64,000 nucleotides of DNA from positions 36,891,109-36,955,108 of the forward strand of contig NC_087070.1 of NCBI RefSeq assembly GCF_963678635.1, given 5' to 3'. Origin of the DNA: Symsagittifera roscoffensis (Eukaryota > Xenacoelomorpha > Acoela > Convolutidae). The notes beneath the pieces were generated by a model, which was given only the letters and a program-made list of their open reading frames with translations, searched no databases and had not been told where the DNA came from. Positions 1 through 12,200 of the stretch are shown here, in pieces (the stretch's first letter is position 1; every line of letters starts with the position of its first letter). Position numbers and translations under genes: made by a program.

Positions 1-62
1 AAAAGGGAGGGGGATAGCTAAAAAGAACAGCGTGATATGTATATATCTTGCTCATTATGTAG

Positions 63-258
63 TATAACTGGCTGACCAAATCGGAAATGGCGAGTGAAAT
101 CTCTGGCTACCGGGAGACTTTACGCAACCACAGTCTCTACTTGCCCCCCTTTAACCCAGACATGTGGAGGGGGGATGTACACGACACTGACTACTTCTGC
201 CAAGTGGGAGGGGGGACATTTGGGTCCATTATCAGCCACCCTATCAGAGTTACTGCAT
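63..258 (+). CDS. Dscam: Dscam exon 1 of window: C-terminal half of Ig1
   Basis: The acceptor AG is at 61-62 and the donor GTGAGT at 259; the exon ends in phase 1. It carries the YLPPF stretch and the F-strand HDTDYFC Cys of Ig1, which line up with LFPF and HDNTYYC of vertebrate DSCAM. Earlier exons, including the signal peptide, are outside the window. Confidence 0.8.
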
Positions 259-3200
259 GTGAGTTTTGAACTGTTTTTATTCTCATTTCAAACCCTCGAA
301 CACTTTAATTGTAACGAACAAAGTTTCTTCCTTTCCTTTTCTTCATACTTCTCGTAAATGCTCTGCGGACTGAGGGGGTCGAATAGCCCTTCAGGGAATC
401 GACCATCTCACCAACCAAAGAGTGCCTCCTTTGATATTATTTTGTAACATCCGTTTTTGGCCGACCAACTTAATTTTTTTCTGAAGGCACCTTCGGCGCC
501 AATGCATGCTAATTTTAAAGGGCGTGAACGCCGAAAAAAACGCAATTAAAAAAACGCACGCCCAAAAAACGCGATTAGAGGGCGCGGACGCCGAAAAAAA
601 AGTTTTAATAGTGTTGTGGGAGAACTCGGAAAACGGAAAATAAATTTGCTCGACCTAAAAAAAATGCAATGCTCCGAAAAAAAAAGGACCTAAAAATTAA
701 TTCAAAAAATATAAAAAGTTCGAAAAAAATGCGACTGTTTTTCTGTAAGTTGTGCAACTGAATCAGTTTAGTGATCTCGTCAGAACAGCGCTTCACAGTG
801 ACTGCAGATGACGTCATAGCCCCAATAGGGTCCAATGTCAGAATTCCTTTCTCCATATCCCCTCTGAGGGTCATGGATTTCATCAGTACAATTCAATGGC
901 TGCAGAAACCAAACACGAACAGTAAGTTAACAAAACAACCCCCACCCATCCCTCCCGTCTGTCAAAAAGCAGATGAACAGGCCCACTAGAAATGATCATA
1001 AATGGTGTCATGTTGATTCACAATTTTCCAACAATTCAACTATTGATCAATTATTCTATTGATTAAGAATAATGTTCTAGTCAAGTGAACTATGTAGGCT
1101 AGAAAAATACAAAAAGAGGCTAAAAAGCAGATGAACAGGCCACTAGAAATAATCAAAAATGTCAAATTTATCCCCCAATTTCCTGCAATTAATCAATTAT
1201 TTTATTAATTAAGAAAAGTGTTCTAGTTACACAAATTGAACAGGTTAGAAGTTGTGATTGTGTCGCCCTGAATAAAAAAAGTGAAAAAGGCTAAAAAGCA
1301 AAAAAAAAATTAATGCGAATTAAACACGATCGAACAAAAAAAATGCTTTGACTATTTTTCCTGCAAAAACTAAAAATGATGATTTTTTCTAAAAAAAATT
1401 ACAAGTTGATGAAGTGATCGCATTCGCATCATTTCATTTCCAATTCAACAACTGCAAAACGTAGAATGACAAAATTTGAAGCCATCAATCAAGACTTGAT
1501 CTGCTGAGTTAACTTTCAGGGCTTTAATTTACTAATTTATGGTCGGTGTTCTTAGAAAAGTGGAACTTGTCTGTAATTGGTAAGTTCGAGTTAAGAATAG
1601 AGTTTTGGGCGTGGCTTCATCCAATCGCACTGTTTTCTTTTGTTCACTCTAGATAAATTTTTGTTTACTTCTTGAGAATTCAATTATTGCACAGTGTTTA
1701 GTGAATTCTGGTTTTATTTCCCTTTTTTTAACTATTTTAAGTCTCGCTTCTCTGTATTGAAGGGCTTCTTCCGATAGATGATAAAGTAATTAAAAATAGC
1801 ACAAAAAATTGAACAACATAAGCAAAAAATTGTTAATGAACCAAAAACCTATACGGAAAGCGTTTTTTTTTCTGATATGCTACTTTATAGTTTAAATTGG
1901 TACCAGTTTAAATTGGTAATTATATAGCCTAAAAGTTTGTAGTCTGTAAATGGTTTATGATGTCAAGAGTATTATAGGAATTATATCTTTTTCTGTCTAT
2001 TTCTGCGACTTAGAATCTTAAATGAGTTTTATAAAAAAGAGGCTATTTTTTATGTTCAGTTTTTTAAAATCTTTTAGCTAAATTGAAGTTCCACTTGACC
2101 GATTCCTTCAGTTGTAGGCGTTTCTGGAAAATTCCGCAAAACACTACTAAAAATTCAGTTTAGTTCATGTCATCACCGACTGTAAACAGAATTTATTGAC
2201 CATAACGCGCCGCATGTTTCAACTCGGGAGAATTTTGTCATGCCTGTTTTTTTTACTTGTTTTACTGCTTTTAACTGTAAGGTTGAATTTTAAATTATTT
2301 AACATTTGCTCATCTAAACTGTAAAGTTCAAAAAACTTCTCAATCTTCTCCATAATATGCGATGCATGTAGTTTTCAAGGTGTGTTATTTTGAAGCAACT
2401 CCTAGGTTTATGTTTAAACTTTTGGAGATCGTTGACAGCTTTTGAGAATATTATTTGTCTGAATTAAAAATTGCAATTTGTGAACGTTAACTGCATCCAT
2501 GTTTGCCATTAAAAATAATCAAAACGCCCATAAATTGTAAAACGTTTTTCAATATGAAAGATTCATATTGATAAAACTCATAATTGTGCGCGAACAATTT
2601 GAATATATATATTCATTTTTTACTTTCTGAGGCGTTTTTTTTGTGATTTAACTAGAATTTGAATGAACCAAAAAATACCCAGAATTTCTATTGATGCTTG
2701 CAATAGCTCTAGTTTTTGGCCATAGCTACTTGTAGTCACATTTTCTGACTGAATACAGAGCGATTAACATGTAATTATTCTAAATTTGCGTCATAAAATG
2801 TTAAGATGTGTACAAACTATGTACAACTAAACTAAGATAAGAACAAATAAAAAATATGTTGAATTAAATAGTCTGTTCTGAAATTAATTTGAACAGTGGA
2901 CTGAAAGAGCACTGGTCGATTTATGATGGCGTTGAATGGTATCTGATCAAAACTGAAGGTCAAGGAATAAAAAACTAAAACAAATCACAACATTTCTCAA
3001 AGGGAAAAACTTAAAATCGACAGTTAAAAAAATACAAATTCAATCTACACACATTTCACCTTCAAAGTAGGTTGAACAAAAGTTTTAAACTGCACATAAG
3101 CAAAAATTGAATGAAGAGAAGGAAATATTGAATCTCAATTAAACTTGGTTTATACAGGGTTGAGCAGAGAATTTTAATTGAAGTTTGAGTCGAAATCTTC

Positions 3201-6200
3201 TTCTGTGTTTCTCAATTCGGTGTCAATAATTGACGACATAACGCTCACGCTGTCTGATTTTTTTTTTGCTGGTTGGTGCTCTTGACTGAATTCCAGAGGT
3301 TATTCCGGCGGGAGAACTGGTCAAGGATGTCTCTAGGGAAGCAGACTGTGATATTTCCGATGGAATTGGTTTGGATGAAAACCAAGTTAGCGTTGTCTCA
3401 CTTACTAGCATAGGTTGTCATAAGGGTCAAAAAATCTGAAGGTGAACTATACGTAAAAATGCTGGAGAAGTGATGGCTGTGGGCTGTTGTTCAAAACTCT
3501 AACTGTGGGGCTCAAGATATTTATTTTCGGGTTTCTTGTTCAAGATATTCCTTTGCGGGTACCTTATCTACAAATCTGCGTTCTCCGTGAAACTTATGGG
3601 GTCCTGTTTTTCGTCTTGGTCTGGAGGTCCTTGCTTGTTTGGAGATAGGAAAAATTTTTTCTTGAGAGCTGTCTTTCTGAATAGGGTCTAATCCGTTCTT
3701 CTAACGGCTGATGACTGTTGGTGACCACCGGTCCGCTCTAATGAACCGAACCTGTCTCAGTGACCTGCTCACTACCTTTAAAACTCAAGTCATTGCAATC
3801 TGTCAGTATATCATGCTACATAGGGGCATTGTTTTCAGAAACATTGTGGAAATAATCGTCAGTTAGCCCATCTCAAGAACTAGTGTTTAGAGAGGAAGAG
3901 GAACCCGAAAACAACTGGGAACTGACTGGTGCCTGAAGTTGGGATCGTTCTTCTTGAGCACGGGTTCGTTCGAAGTGGTGTTGTCCTTGAGGCCTTCGTA
4001 GGTCAGGACAATTTCCTTTTTCCGGCTAAACTAGGTAATGAGTTAGAGTCGTTCCCCATGAGTGCCGATTTTATTAATATATTCGAAGGTCCAGGAATCA
4101 TCTTTCCTTTGAAAGCTAAACCTGATCTTCGTAAAATTTGACCGTTCTCGAGCGTGACTGTATGATAAAAAAAAGTTGTTGATGGCTTCCTTGACGTGGT
4201 TAAAATATGGCTGCCCACTTTTTCAATAAGCGGCTTTTCTGTATAAATTCCCTATGGAAAAAAACTTCTACGCTGACTTTCGACTTAGCTGAGATCCTAA
4301 AATAGGGTTAGTGCGGTTCTCTGCGATGTTTGAGGCCAGAGGAAGGTTGTCCTGGGACACCGTAGAGGGATCTAAGTCTGCGTCTACATATCCGTCTTCT
4401 GCCTCATAATGCGGTTTCCAGCTCTTGGCCCGAGGGTCATACATGATCAATTTTCTTTGATGATAAGGTGTATGAAAAGAAATCAGGTTTTTCTATCTAG
4501 TGTTAGGATCCGGTTACAGAATTACTCAAAGGCATAAAAAAATTGTAAGATACACATGTACAAAAAACCAACTAGATATGTACAAAAACCATGTAAAACC
4601 AAACTAAGATAAGACAAATAAGAAATATGTTGTAATAAAATGTCTATTCTAAAAGTAACACGAACAGTAGAATGATCGACCACTGGTCAGTTCTTGGTGA
4701 TATTGCTTGGTTTTTAATCAATACCGAGAACCAATTGTTATAAACAATGAGAAACATTGAAAAATTAGCACAATGAAGTGGGTTGGATGAGCTTAATTAG
4801 CCTAGTGAAAACTCAGGGTTTGAAAATTTTAGTGTTGTTTTGAAAATTAGGTTTTCGAATTGAGCTGTTTAGAAAGCGTAATCAAAATTAATCATCTTAG
4901 TTACTTCTTTTTTAGCTTCGGAAAACTTCACCCTCTCAAAATTAGGAGGTAACTCAATGTATAACTAGCAAAATGTGAAAAATTTGTATTTTCTAACCTG
5001 CTTTGTTTGAATTAACAACAGAGTAAGATCTTTTTGACAATCTTTTTTTTTCAGGCTAATTTTTCAAGCTTAGAGTACATTTTTTACATCTATTTTTGTT
5101 CAGGCGAAAAGGCCGACCAATTACACGATGGTTCTCTGTTTGTGCGTCACGTGACCCGAGAGGATGCTCTGTCGTGGTACAAGTGTGTGGCCACTCATGA
5201 CGTCACAGGGGCCAAAGTGCAGTCTCACGCCGACTTCGGAGGGGGGTTGAGAGGGGCTCAGATTATTGTGTCACGTAAGTTTCCAAAAACATAGAATAAA
5301 TAGACTTGTTTTTCCTTCATATTTCGCAACAGTTGAAATAAAACTTTTAAATACTATTTTCTTTGGGAGCCATTTTTTTACACAAAATTTAGCCTTGATT
5401 CGAAAAAACAGCTTTGCTCAAGACATTAACTCAGTCTGGAATAAAAGAAATTAATACAGATTTGATAGCTCCTCTGCACTTTGCAGAAAGTGAAATTACT
5501 AATTATTACGCTTGCGATTAGCAAGCCCCATCAAATCGTAATTTGGACTTTTTAAGAATTTTTGGACTTTTTAATCGAGAATTTTTTCCATTGATATATT
5601 TTTTTCGTTTTTGCCTCCTACCTTTCAATGCTATATGTTTGTGCGGTATCGCAGGTGATCACCTCTGTGTTAGATTTATTATCCCAGTGTGTGTAATTTT
5701 TAAAATATACTATTCATTATGATTATTATTACTATTATTATTCCGACTTTCGAAGAAAGTGCGGAATTTTTATGTTTGGTTTTTTCATTGAGTCTTTTTT
5801 TGTCTTTTTGACTAAGCATTTTTTACAGAATTTTCTCAGACCATAAAGTGAAATATATTGTTCTCTGAAGTTTAAATTTAGAAAAAAAGTTTCACCTGTG
5901 ATCAGGGGCGGATCTAAGATTTTCTTGAGGGAGGGGGGCGGATTTTCAAAAACATTTTGAAAATTTTGTAGACCTTCTTTTTAGGTAGACCAAATTGATT
6001 TTCTGAGCTCTCCCAAAGCACTACAAAGACCCTGCTTTGGCCGAAATTTTTGAAAAAACAAGCCAAAAAGCGTTTTTAAGCACTTTTTGGAAAAGTTTTT
6101 ACCAAAAAATTGCACTTTTTCGGCGCGCAATTTTTTGACAATTTTTAGATCAAAACTTTACCCTCTCATAATCGTTGGTAAAATTTTAGAACAAGTTTTT

Positions 6201-9200
6201 TTTTATGGCTGACTCTTGGGTATCTGGTTGTATTCATTTTCAGAGGGACAGGCTTAGTTCGAAAACGACAATTCCAATTGTGTAATTTATGAGTTGATTT
6301 AGAAATATCAAAGAAAAGCAGACCACCTCAACCCTATTTCAAATCAGTCGCCTTATCCGTGAAACTCGGCGAGACGACTCGACTAATCTGCGCCACCCAT
6401 GGAATACCATCGGCCAGCGTATTCCAATGGAGTCAAGGCGACAAACACCTCCCGGAGGAGACTGATGACGTCATTGATTGGATTGCGTCATCAGAGGATG
6501 AAGTGGAAGTAGTGTTGAAATGTGAGGCTTCGAATGAATTCGGATCGACCTATGTGAACTTTTTCATCACAGTTAGAGGTGAGACTTCATTTATTATCAG
6601 AAATTTATTTGTTGGAATTTTGAATTAATTGCATATTAAAATTTTCTTGATGACTGTTAAAAAATTAAAAAAATAAATGTTCACTAAAACGCAATATTCC
6701 ATCGTAAAATTTTTCATGTTTTTAATTGTATAAAAGTAATTTCCTAGTTTTTTGCTGCCAAAAACTCCATAACAAAATTTTTTTAGTTGAGTTACGAATC
6801 ACAGCCATCCCCAAAGTCCAGAAAACAGAATTAGGCTCCTCCTTGTTAATCAACTGCAGCTACTCAGGACACCCAATCAGACAACTCACCTGGTTCCGAA
6901 ATGGAGTAGAGGTTAAACGGACTCTGTTGACCTCCAGAGGTCAAAACTATGACGTCATGAGAATCGGATACGTGGAAATCGGCGACCTTGGATCTTATCA
7001 GTGTCAGATATTCGATGGTGCTGAGTCATATGCGTCTGCAGTTAGCGAAGTGATTTTGAAAGGTGAACTTATTTTAGCCATAATTAATTTTTAATTATCT
7101 GGGATCAACCTTAAAATCCCCCCCCCCCCCCCCCCCCCCCCTCAGTGGCGTATTGTAAAATGTCCTCCCCAATCCCCAAGCATGTATTAATTCTGAAAAT
7201 TAGTTCTGCTCTAAATATGTATTACCTACAAACGCGAATAACGAAAATAATTTGAAACTTTTTGTACAGTTTGTGTTTTGATGGGCTCCAATTTAGTGAA
7301 ATCGACGTTTTAATTATGTTTCGCCAATTAACTCTTTTTTGTAGGTAATATAACTTTCTCTTCAGCGTTATCTTATAAAAAAAGTTTGTACTTTCTCCCC
7401 TCTAAATCGAGGATTTGGGGGTGAAACTTTACTATTGATCCAATATCTGATTTTGTCTTCTTAAATCTTTTAATTCTTGAGTTTTTTTGATTGAGGACTA
7501 CTGTTATCTATTAATTAGGCGTTCCAATGAATCATGTACGGTTTTTTAGACTTGCATAATTTTCTTATTTTTTCGGGAAATGCTCCAAGGTACTTTATAT
7601 ATTAGTTCGAAATACCACCTAACATATATGCTTTTATAGAGGTATTTAAACTTCAGCCTTCTTGAATTCAATATAAAGTTTCTCTCTTTGTTGATTTTGT
7701 CAATATTTCAGATAAAAAGGCTTCCATCATTTCCTCGTTTGGAGAGAAAGTTGCCGAGCCCGGTAAAGATTCAATCCTTCTTGAATGTCAAGCATACGGA
7801 AATCCGTCGCCTTATTTTGAATGGTACCACAACGAACAGAAAATGGACACTCTTGGAGTTCAAAATAAAGGTCAAAAATTTGTCGAAGTGAGTCAAAACG
7901 TGGCGCCTTTTACTGTGTCGAGTAGACTGAGTTTGAACCCGGTTGACCTTTGGGACTCGGGGGTGTACACGTGTAAAGCTGCGAACATGTTCGGATCGGG
8001 AGTGGCTTCGAATTATGTCCATGTCACAGGTAGTTTTTTATGTTACTAAGTTTTGATTCAAAAATTTATAGCAAAACATTTCAAATTTTTCATCGCCAAA
8101 AGTTTTTGCATGCTTTGTTTTTGCCAAAAAAGTAATCAAAATTCAGACGTTCTTCAGAAAACTAGTTAGCTGAGCAACTTTTTATCTTTTTTATGCAAAA
8201 TGCAGCTTGAAATATGCATTTTCTTTTAGTTGGTCTCTATCAATGATTTCAGACAAATTATTGTTCCCACTTTTTTCAGACTATATCGGTCTTAAGACTT
8301 AAACTAACACTAAGGTCTCGTTTCTTGATAACAATCATAATAAATTGTTTTCAGGCTAACATACCAAAAATACTTGTAATAAAACTGCATTTTCAACCAT
8401 TAAACACTAGCCTGAGAGATAGTCATGGGATCTTTTGGTCCGGTTTTTGTTTTCTCTGAGCGGAAAAACTATTTTCCCCTAATTTCCAAACTCCGATTTT
8501 CATCGGTGTTGAAGTAAACTAAAAACACCCGAGTTTTTTAAGGAAAATTCCGAGTGGTTCTTTCTTCTACATTTGTTTTCTGTCAAGTGTGTTTCGTCTT
8601 TTAGGTCCGCCAGATGTGATGCCGATGCCAGACCGTGTAGTGCTGGCTACTGGGGACACCAGACTCCCCTGCTATGTTGCCGGACATCCTATAGAGCAAA
8701 TCAACTGGTAAGACACGCTAAGTTGTTCTATTGTTCTGACCCCACGAATGGGAAAAAAATTATTGTTTTATTGTTCTGACCACGTTTTATTGTCCTGTTC
8801 TGTTCTGAACCGACGTTCAGTTCTGATCCAGTTTTATTGTTCCGACTACGAATGGAAAAAGTTTTTAGATTCAGGTGCTGCTCCCTAAATGTCGAGCAGC
8901 AAAAATAATTGACTCGTAGATTTGAATGATATATCATACTACAGTCCTTTGTTTGATGATTTGAGCTGCAAGGAAAAGTTTCAAAACGTGCTTCAATTCG
9001 CATTATTATTGGATTCAATTTACGATCCGCTACAGTTTTTAGTGGCGTATGTGTAGTGTTTTTTTTCGGTTGAAAACTATAATTTGTATTTTTTTTGTTT
9101 GTCCAGGTACCACAACGATAGGAAGTTGCCCTACGTGTATAGACAGACAGTGTCTCCCAACGGGACGCTCGCTATCAGAGACACAGCAGCTGAAGACGCG

Positions 9201-12200
9201 GGGCTGTACAAGTGCGAGGCCAAGGGAGGGGGATACATTGACTCATTCACCTTCAAACTCAGCGTCAAAGGTCAGTTTAGAGCCACTTCAAGGTCAAATT
9301 AGAGCTACACAAGGTCAAATTAGAGCTACTTAACGTCACATTTATACTACTCAAGGTCACATTTATGCTACTCAAGGTCACATTGATGCTACTCAAGGTC
9401 AAATTAAAGCTACTTAGGGTCACATTTATGCAACTCAAGGTCAAATTCAAGCTACTTACGGTAACATTTATGCTATTCAAGGTCACATTTATGCTACTCA
9501 AGGTCAAATTCAAGCTACTTAGCGTAACATTTATGCTATTCAAGGTCACATTTATGCTACTCAAGGTCAAATGACCCACTCTTTAACCCTACGATCATGT
9601 AATAGGTAGCAGTCGGGTCTTTTCAATTGACGTCTTTGGTAGTTTGGAAATTGGATCATAATTCTTGGATATCATTGATTCAATTAAGTATATTCTAAAC
9701 GATAAGCTTATTTTCATTTTAAAATAAGTGATTTTCAAGTTTTTTTGGGTCATGTAAAAGTAAAAACCCGTTATATCAAAAATGTATACTTTGAACGAAA
9801 GTTCTTTTTATGGATAATTTTTCAAGATTGTTCATAATTTTCAAAAATACATATTTTAAAATCAAAAGTGTACATTCTGAACAAAAGGTCAATTTTTGAA
9901 TAATTATTGAAGATGATCCAAAATATGGTTCATAATTTTCACGAGCAGGAGTCATCTTAGCAGAGAAGAGCGTCAGTTACAGTTCAATCGAGGAGCGGAT
10001 ATTTTTGCCACTTATCATCTGGTTCACTTTTAGAAAACTTTTTCTTTCTTAACAAAAAATGACCTTAAAATAGTTGACTTTTAAATATTTTAAGTTCACT
10101 TCTCAAAAGTTCACTACTGGAGCTCATTTCTCGGAAACGTCTCGTTTTTTTCAGTAATCTAATAAAAAGATTGATTTTTTGTTTGCAGTGGGACCCCAAA
10201 TAGTGCCGTTTCAAATGGAAGATTCCGTTCTGAACGAACGACTGGGTGTTGTGTGTGCAGTTAGCCGAGGAGACACGCCAGTCGAAATCAACTGGTTCAA
10301 AGACGGAAAACAAGTTGTATCCGGAACAGATCAGTAGTGAGTAGAACGCGCAAAGGCTTTTTATTTAGAGTTTTTCCATTGCTTAATTTTATTTATCCTT
10401 TTGAACTCATAAAAGCTTTATTTTATTTACAAAAAATAATTTAGTTAGTAATAATCAGATGAAGATTTTTACCAATTCGCGGCGACCTTCACAATTAAAT
10501 GTTTTTTTTCTGAAAGAAAAATAGTAACTCAAAACGCAGTCAAAACTTCTCAGCTTCTCGGGGGGGGGGGGGGGGGTGGTTCATGGGAGGGGCCAACTTT
10601 TTAAAGACCTACATCGAGAAGAGAAGTAAAAGTACATGTTATCTAGACTCTGATTTGGAACCAAAGAATAGTCTAGATAAAACATAGACAGTTCTTACAG
10701 GAATGTTCAATAGCCACGCCACAATGAGTAAAACAGATAGTACGTTGGTTCCTCTCTTTCTAATATCTAAACAATTTCAAAAAAAAGCAGAGACCCGGGT
10801 GGACCAAAAATTTTTATCTTACAGTTTCCATATCTGATAAGTTTCTTGTCATATATTTGCATACAATTCCATACGTATAGAAAATTCTATAAAACCTCTA
10901 TGATAAAGATTTTCCATAAAAGGAAAATGTAAAATTAGAAATTTCCCATATATGAAACTATTATGACTAGAAACTTGTCTTTTATAAAAAATAGTATGAT
11001 TGACACTGTGATACACCACTTGCAAAACAATTAACAAATAACACGGCAGCTAACCCAAAAAAGGACGCAAGCCCGAGCCGAACAAAATAAGAAAAATTTG
11101 AAAAAAAAAATCATTTTTTTAAAAACAAAAAAATTACAGACAGGTTTTTCTTCAAAACAAAACTAAAACATTTGCAACAGTTGCTTTGAAACCTTTCCGA
11201 TATCACAAAAACATTTCATTACAAGACAACGAACAGAAAAAAAAACGAAAAAAATGATTTTTTAAATAAAGGCAAAAAATAGCTTGAAAAAAGACGATCA
11301 AACTATTTTTATAAAATTTCATTTTTTTTCTAGATATGAATGATAAGCGGCCTTATAGAGCATTGGGATTCATTTATTGAGCCAATGGGGTTCATATACC
11401 GATATTAAGTCCAGGCAGATTTTGGCTTTTAAAAAATTTGACAACTTTTTTTTAGTATCGTCATAAGCATAAGCGAACAGAACTCCTCTCACAATCAGTT
11501 TCGTTGAATGCAATAGTAGAGATTCTATGACAAAAAGCTCAAACAAGTTATTCAGGTGCTTCATGTATGAAAATTTAATGATGAGCGTTTTTTCTTTCCA
11601 TTTTTTTTTTTCATTTTCCAAACTGCTTTTTATTAAAGCGCCATATTAACGCATAGTTCTTACATAAAATTTAAAAGTTTCTTCAAAAAAATTGAAAAAA
11701 TTTATTTCGCTTCTATGGAAAAAAGTTATCGTACAACTTTCATATTTGAATTTTTTTTCATTTAAAAAAAAAACTTGTTTTTGACGACGAAAGCGCTTCC
11801 AGTGAGCGATAAACGTTATTGCCTAACTTGAAATTTTCTGAAAATTGTTTCCCAAGCATTTTTGAAATTTGATCAAAATCTTTGAAAAAGTGCTTGCTGT
11901 GCAGTTTTCATGAATTATATGATAACTTTTTCTTATTTTAAACTGAAAAGTTGTTTTCGATTTTAAAAAATGTTTTCATTCAGCAAAAATGCCAACATTT
12001 TCGAAAGATTTTTTGAAGTTTAATTTGTTCCGACCATTTAAAAAATGTGTTTGAACTTTGTATTTGGGTGTGTTTTTGTTTTTTTTCCACGCAAAATCAA
12101 GTATCACAAGTAATTATCAGAATACAATGGGTCGATTGATATATCATACTCAATATTTCAACCGTGATTCGAACGAAAACAAAAAATTCCCAATTTTTTT

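Larger units (their letters stand above)
922..5103. other. Dscam intron 2 (4.2 kb)
   Basis: AT-rich. It holds a local tandem duplication just after the donor (964 and 1122, offset 158 bases, starting AAAAAGCAGATGAACAGGCC), a pair of diverged direct repeats (2805-2960 and 4545-4740) and, between those, a minus-strand coding-like stretch. Positions 1260-2800 show nothing recognisable. No Ig-like alternative exon was found. Confidence 0.6.

Noticed and set aside
922-5103. Mutually exclusive Ig2/Ig3 exon cluster in intron 2
   Set aside because: No plus-strand segment with an Ig B- or F-strand Cys pattern plus flanking AG/GT was found.
9277-9579. Long open frames on both strands through the AGGTCA repeat
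   Set aside because: The 21-bp unit is divisible by three, so an open unit stays open on any strand; the heptapeptide repeats are a by-product of the minisatellite.
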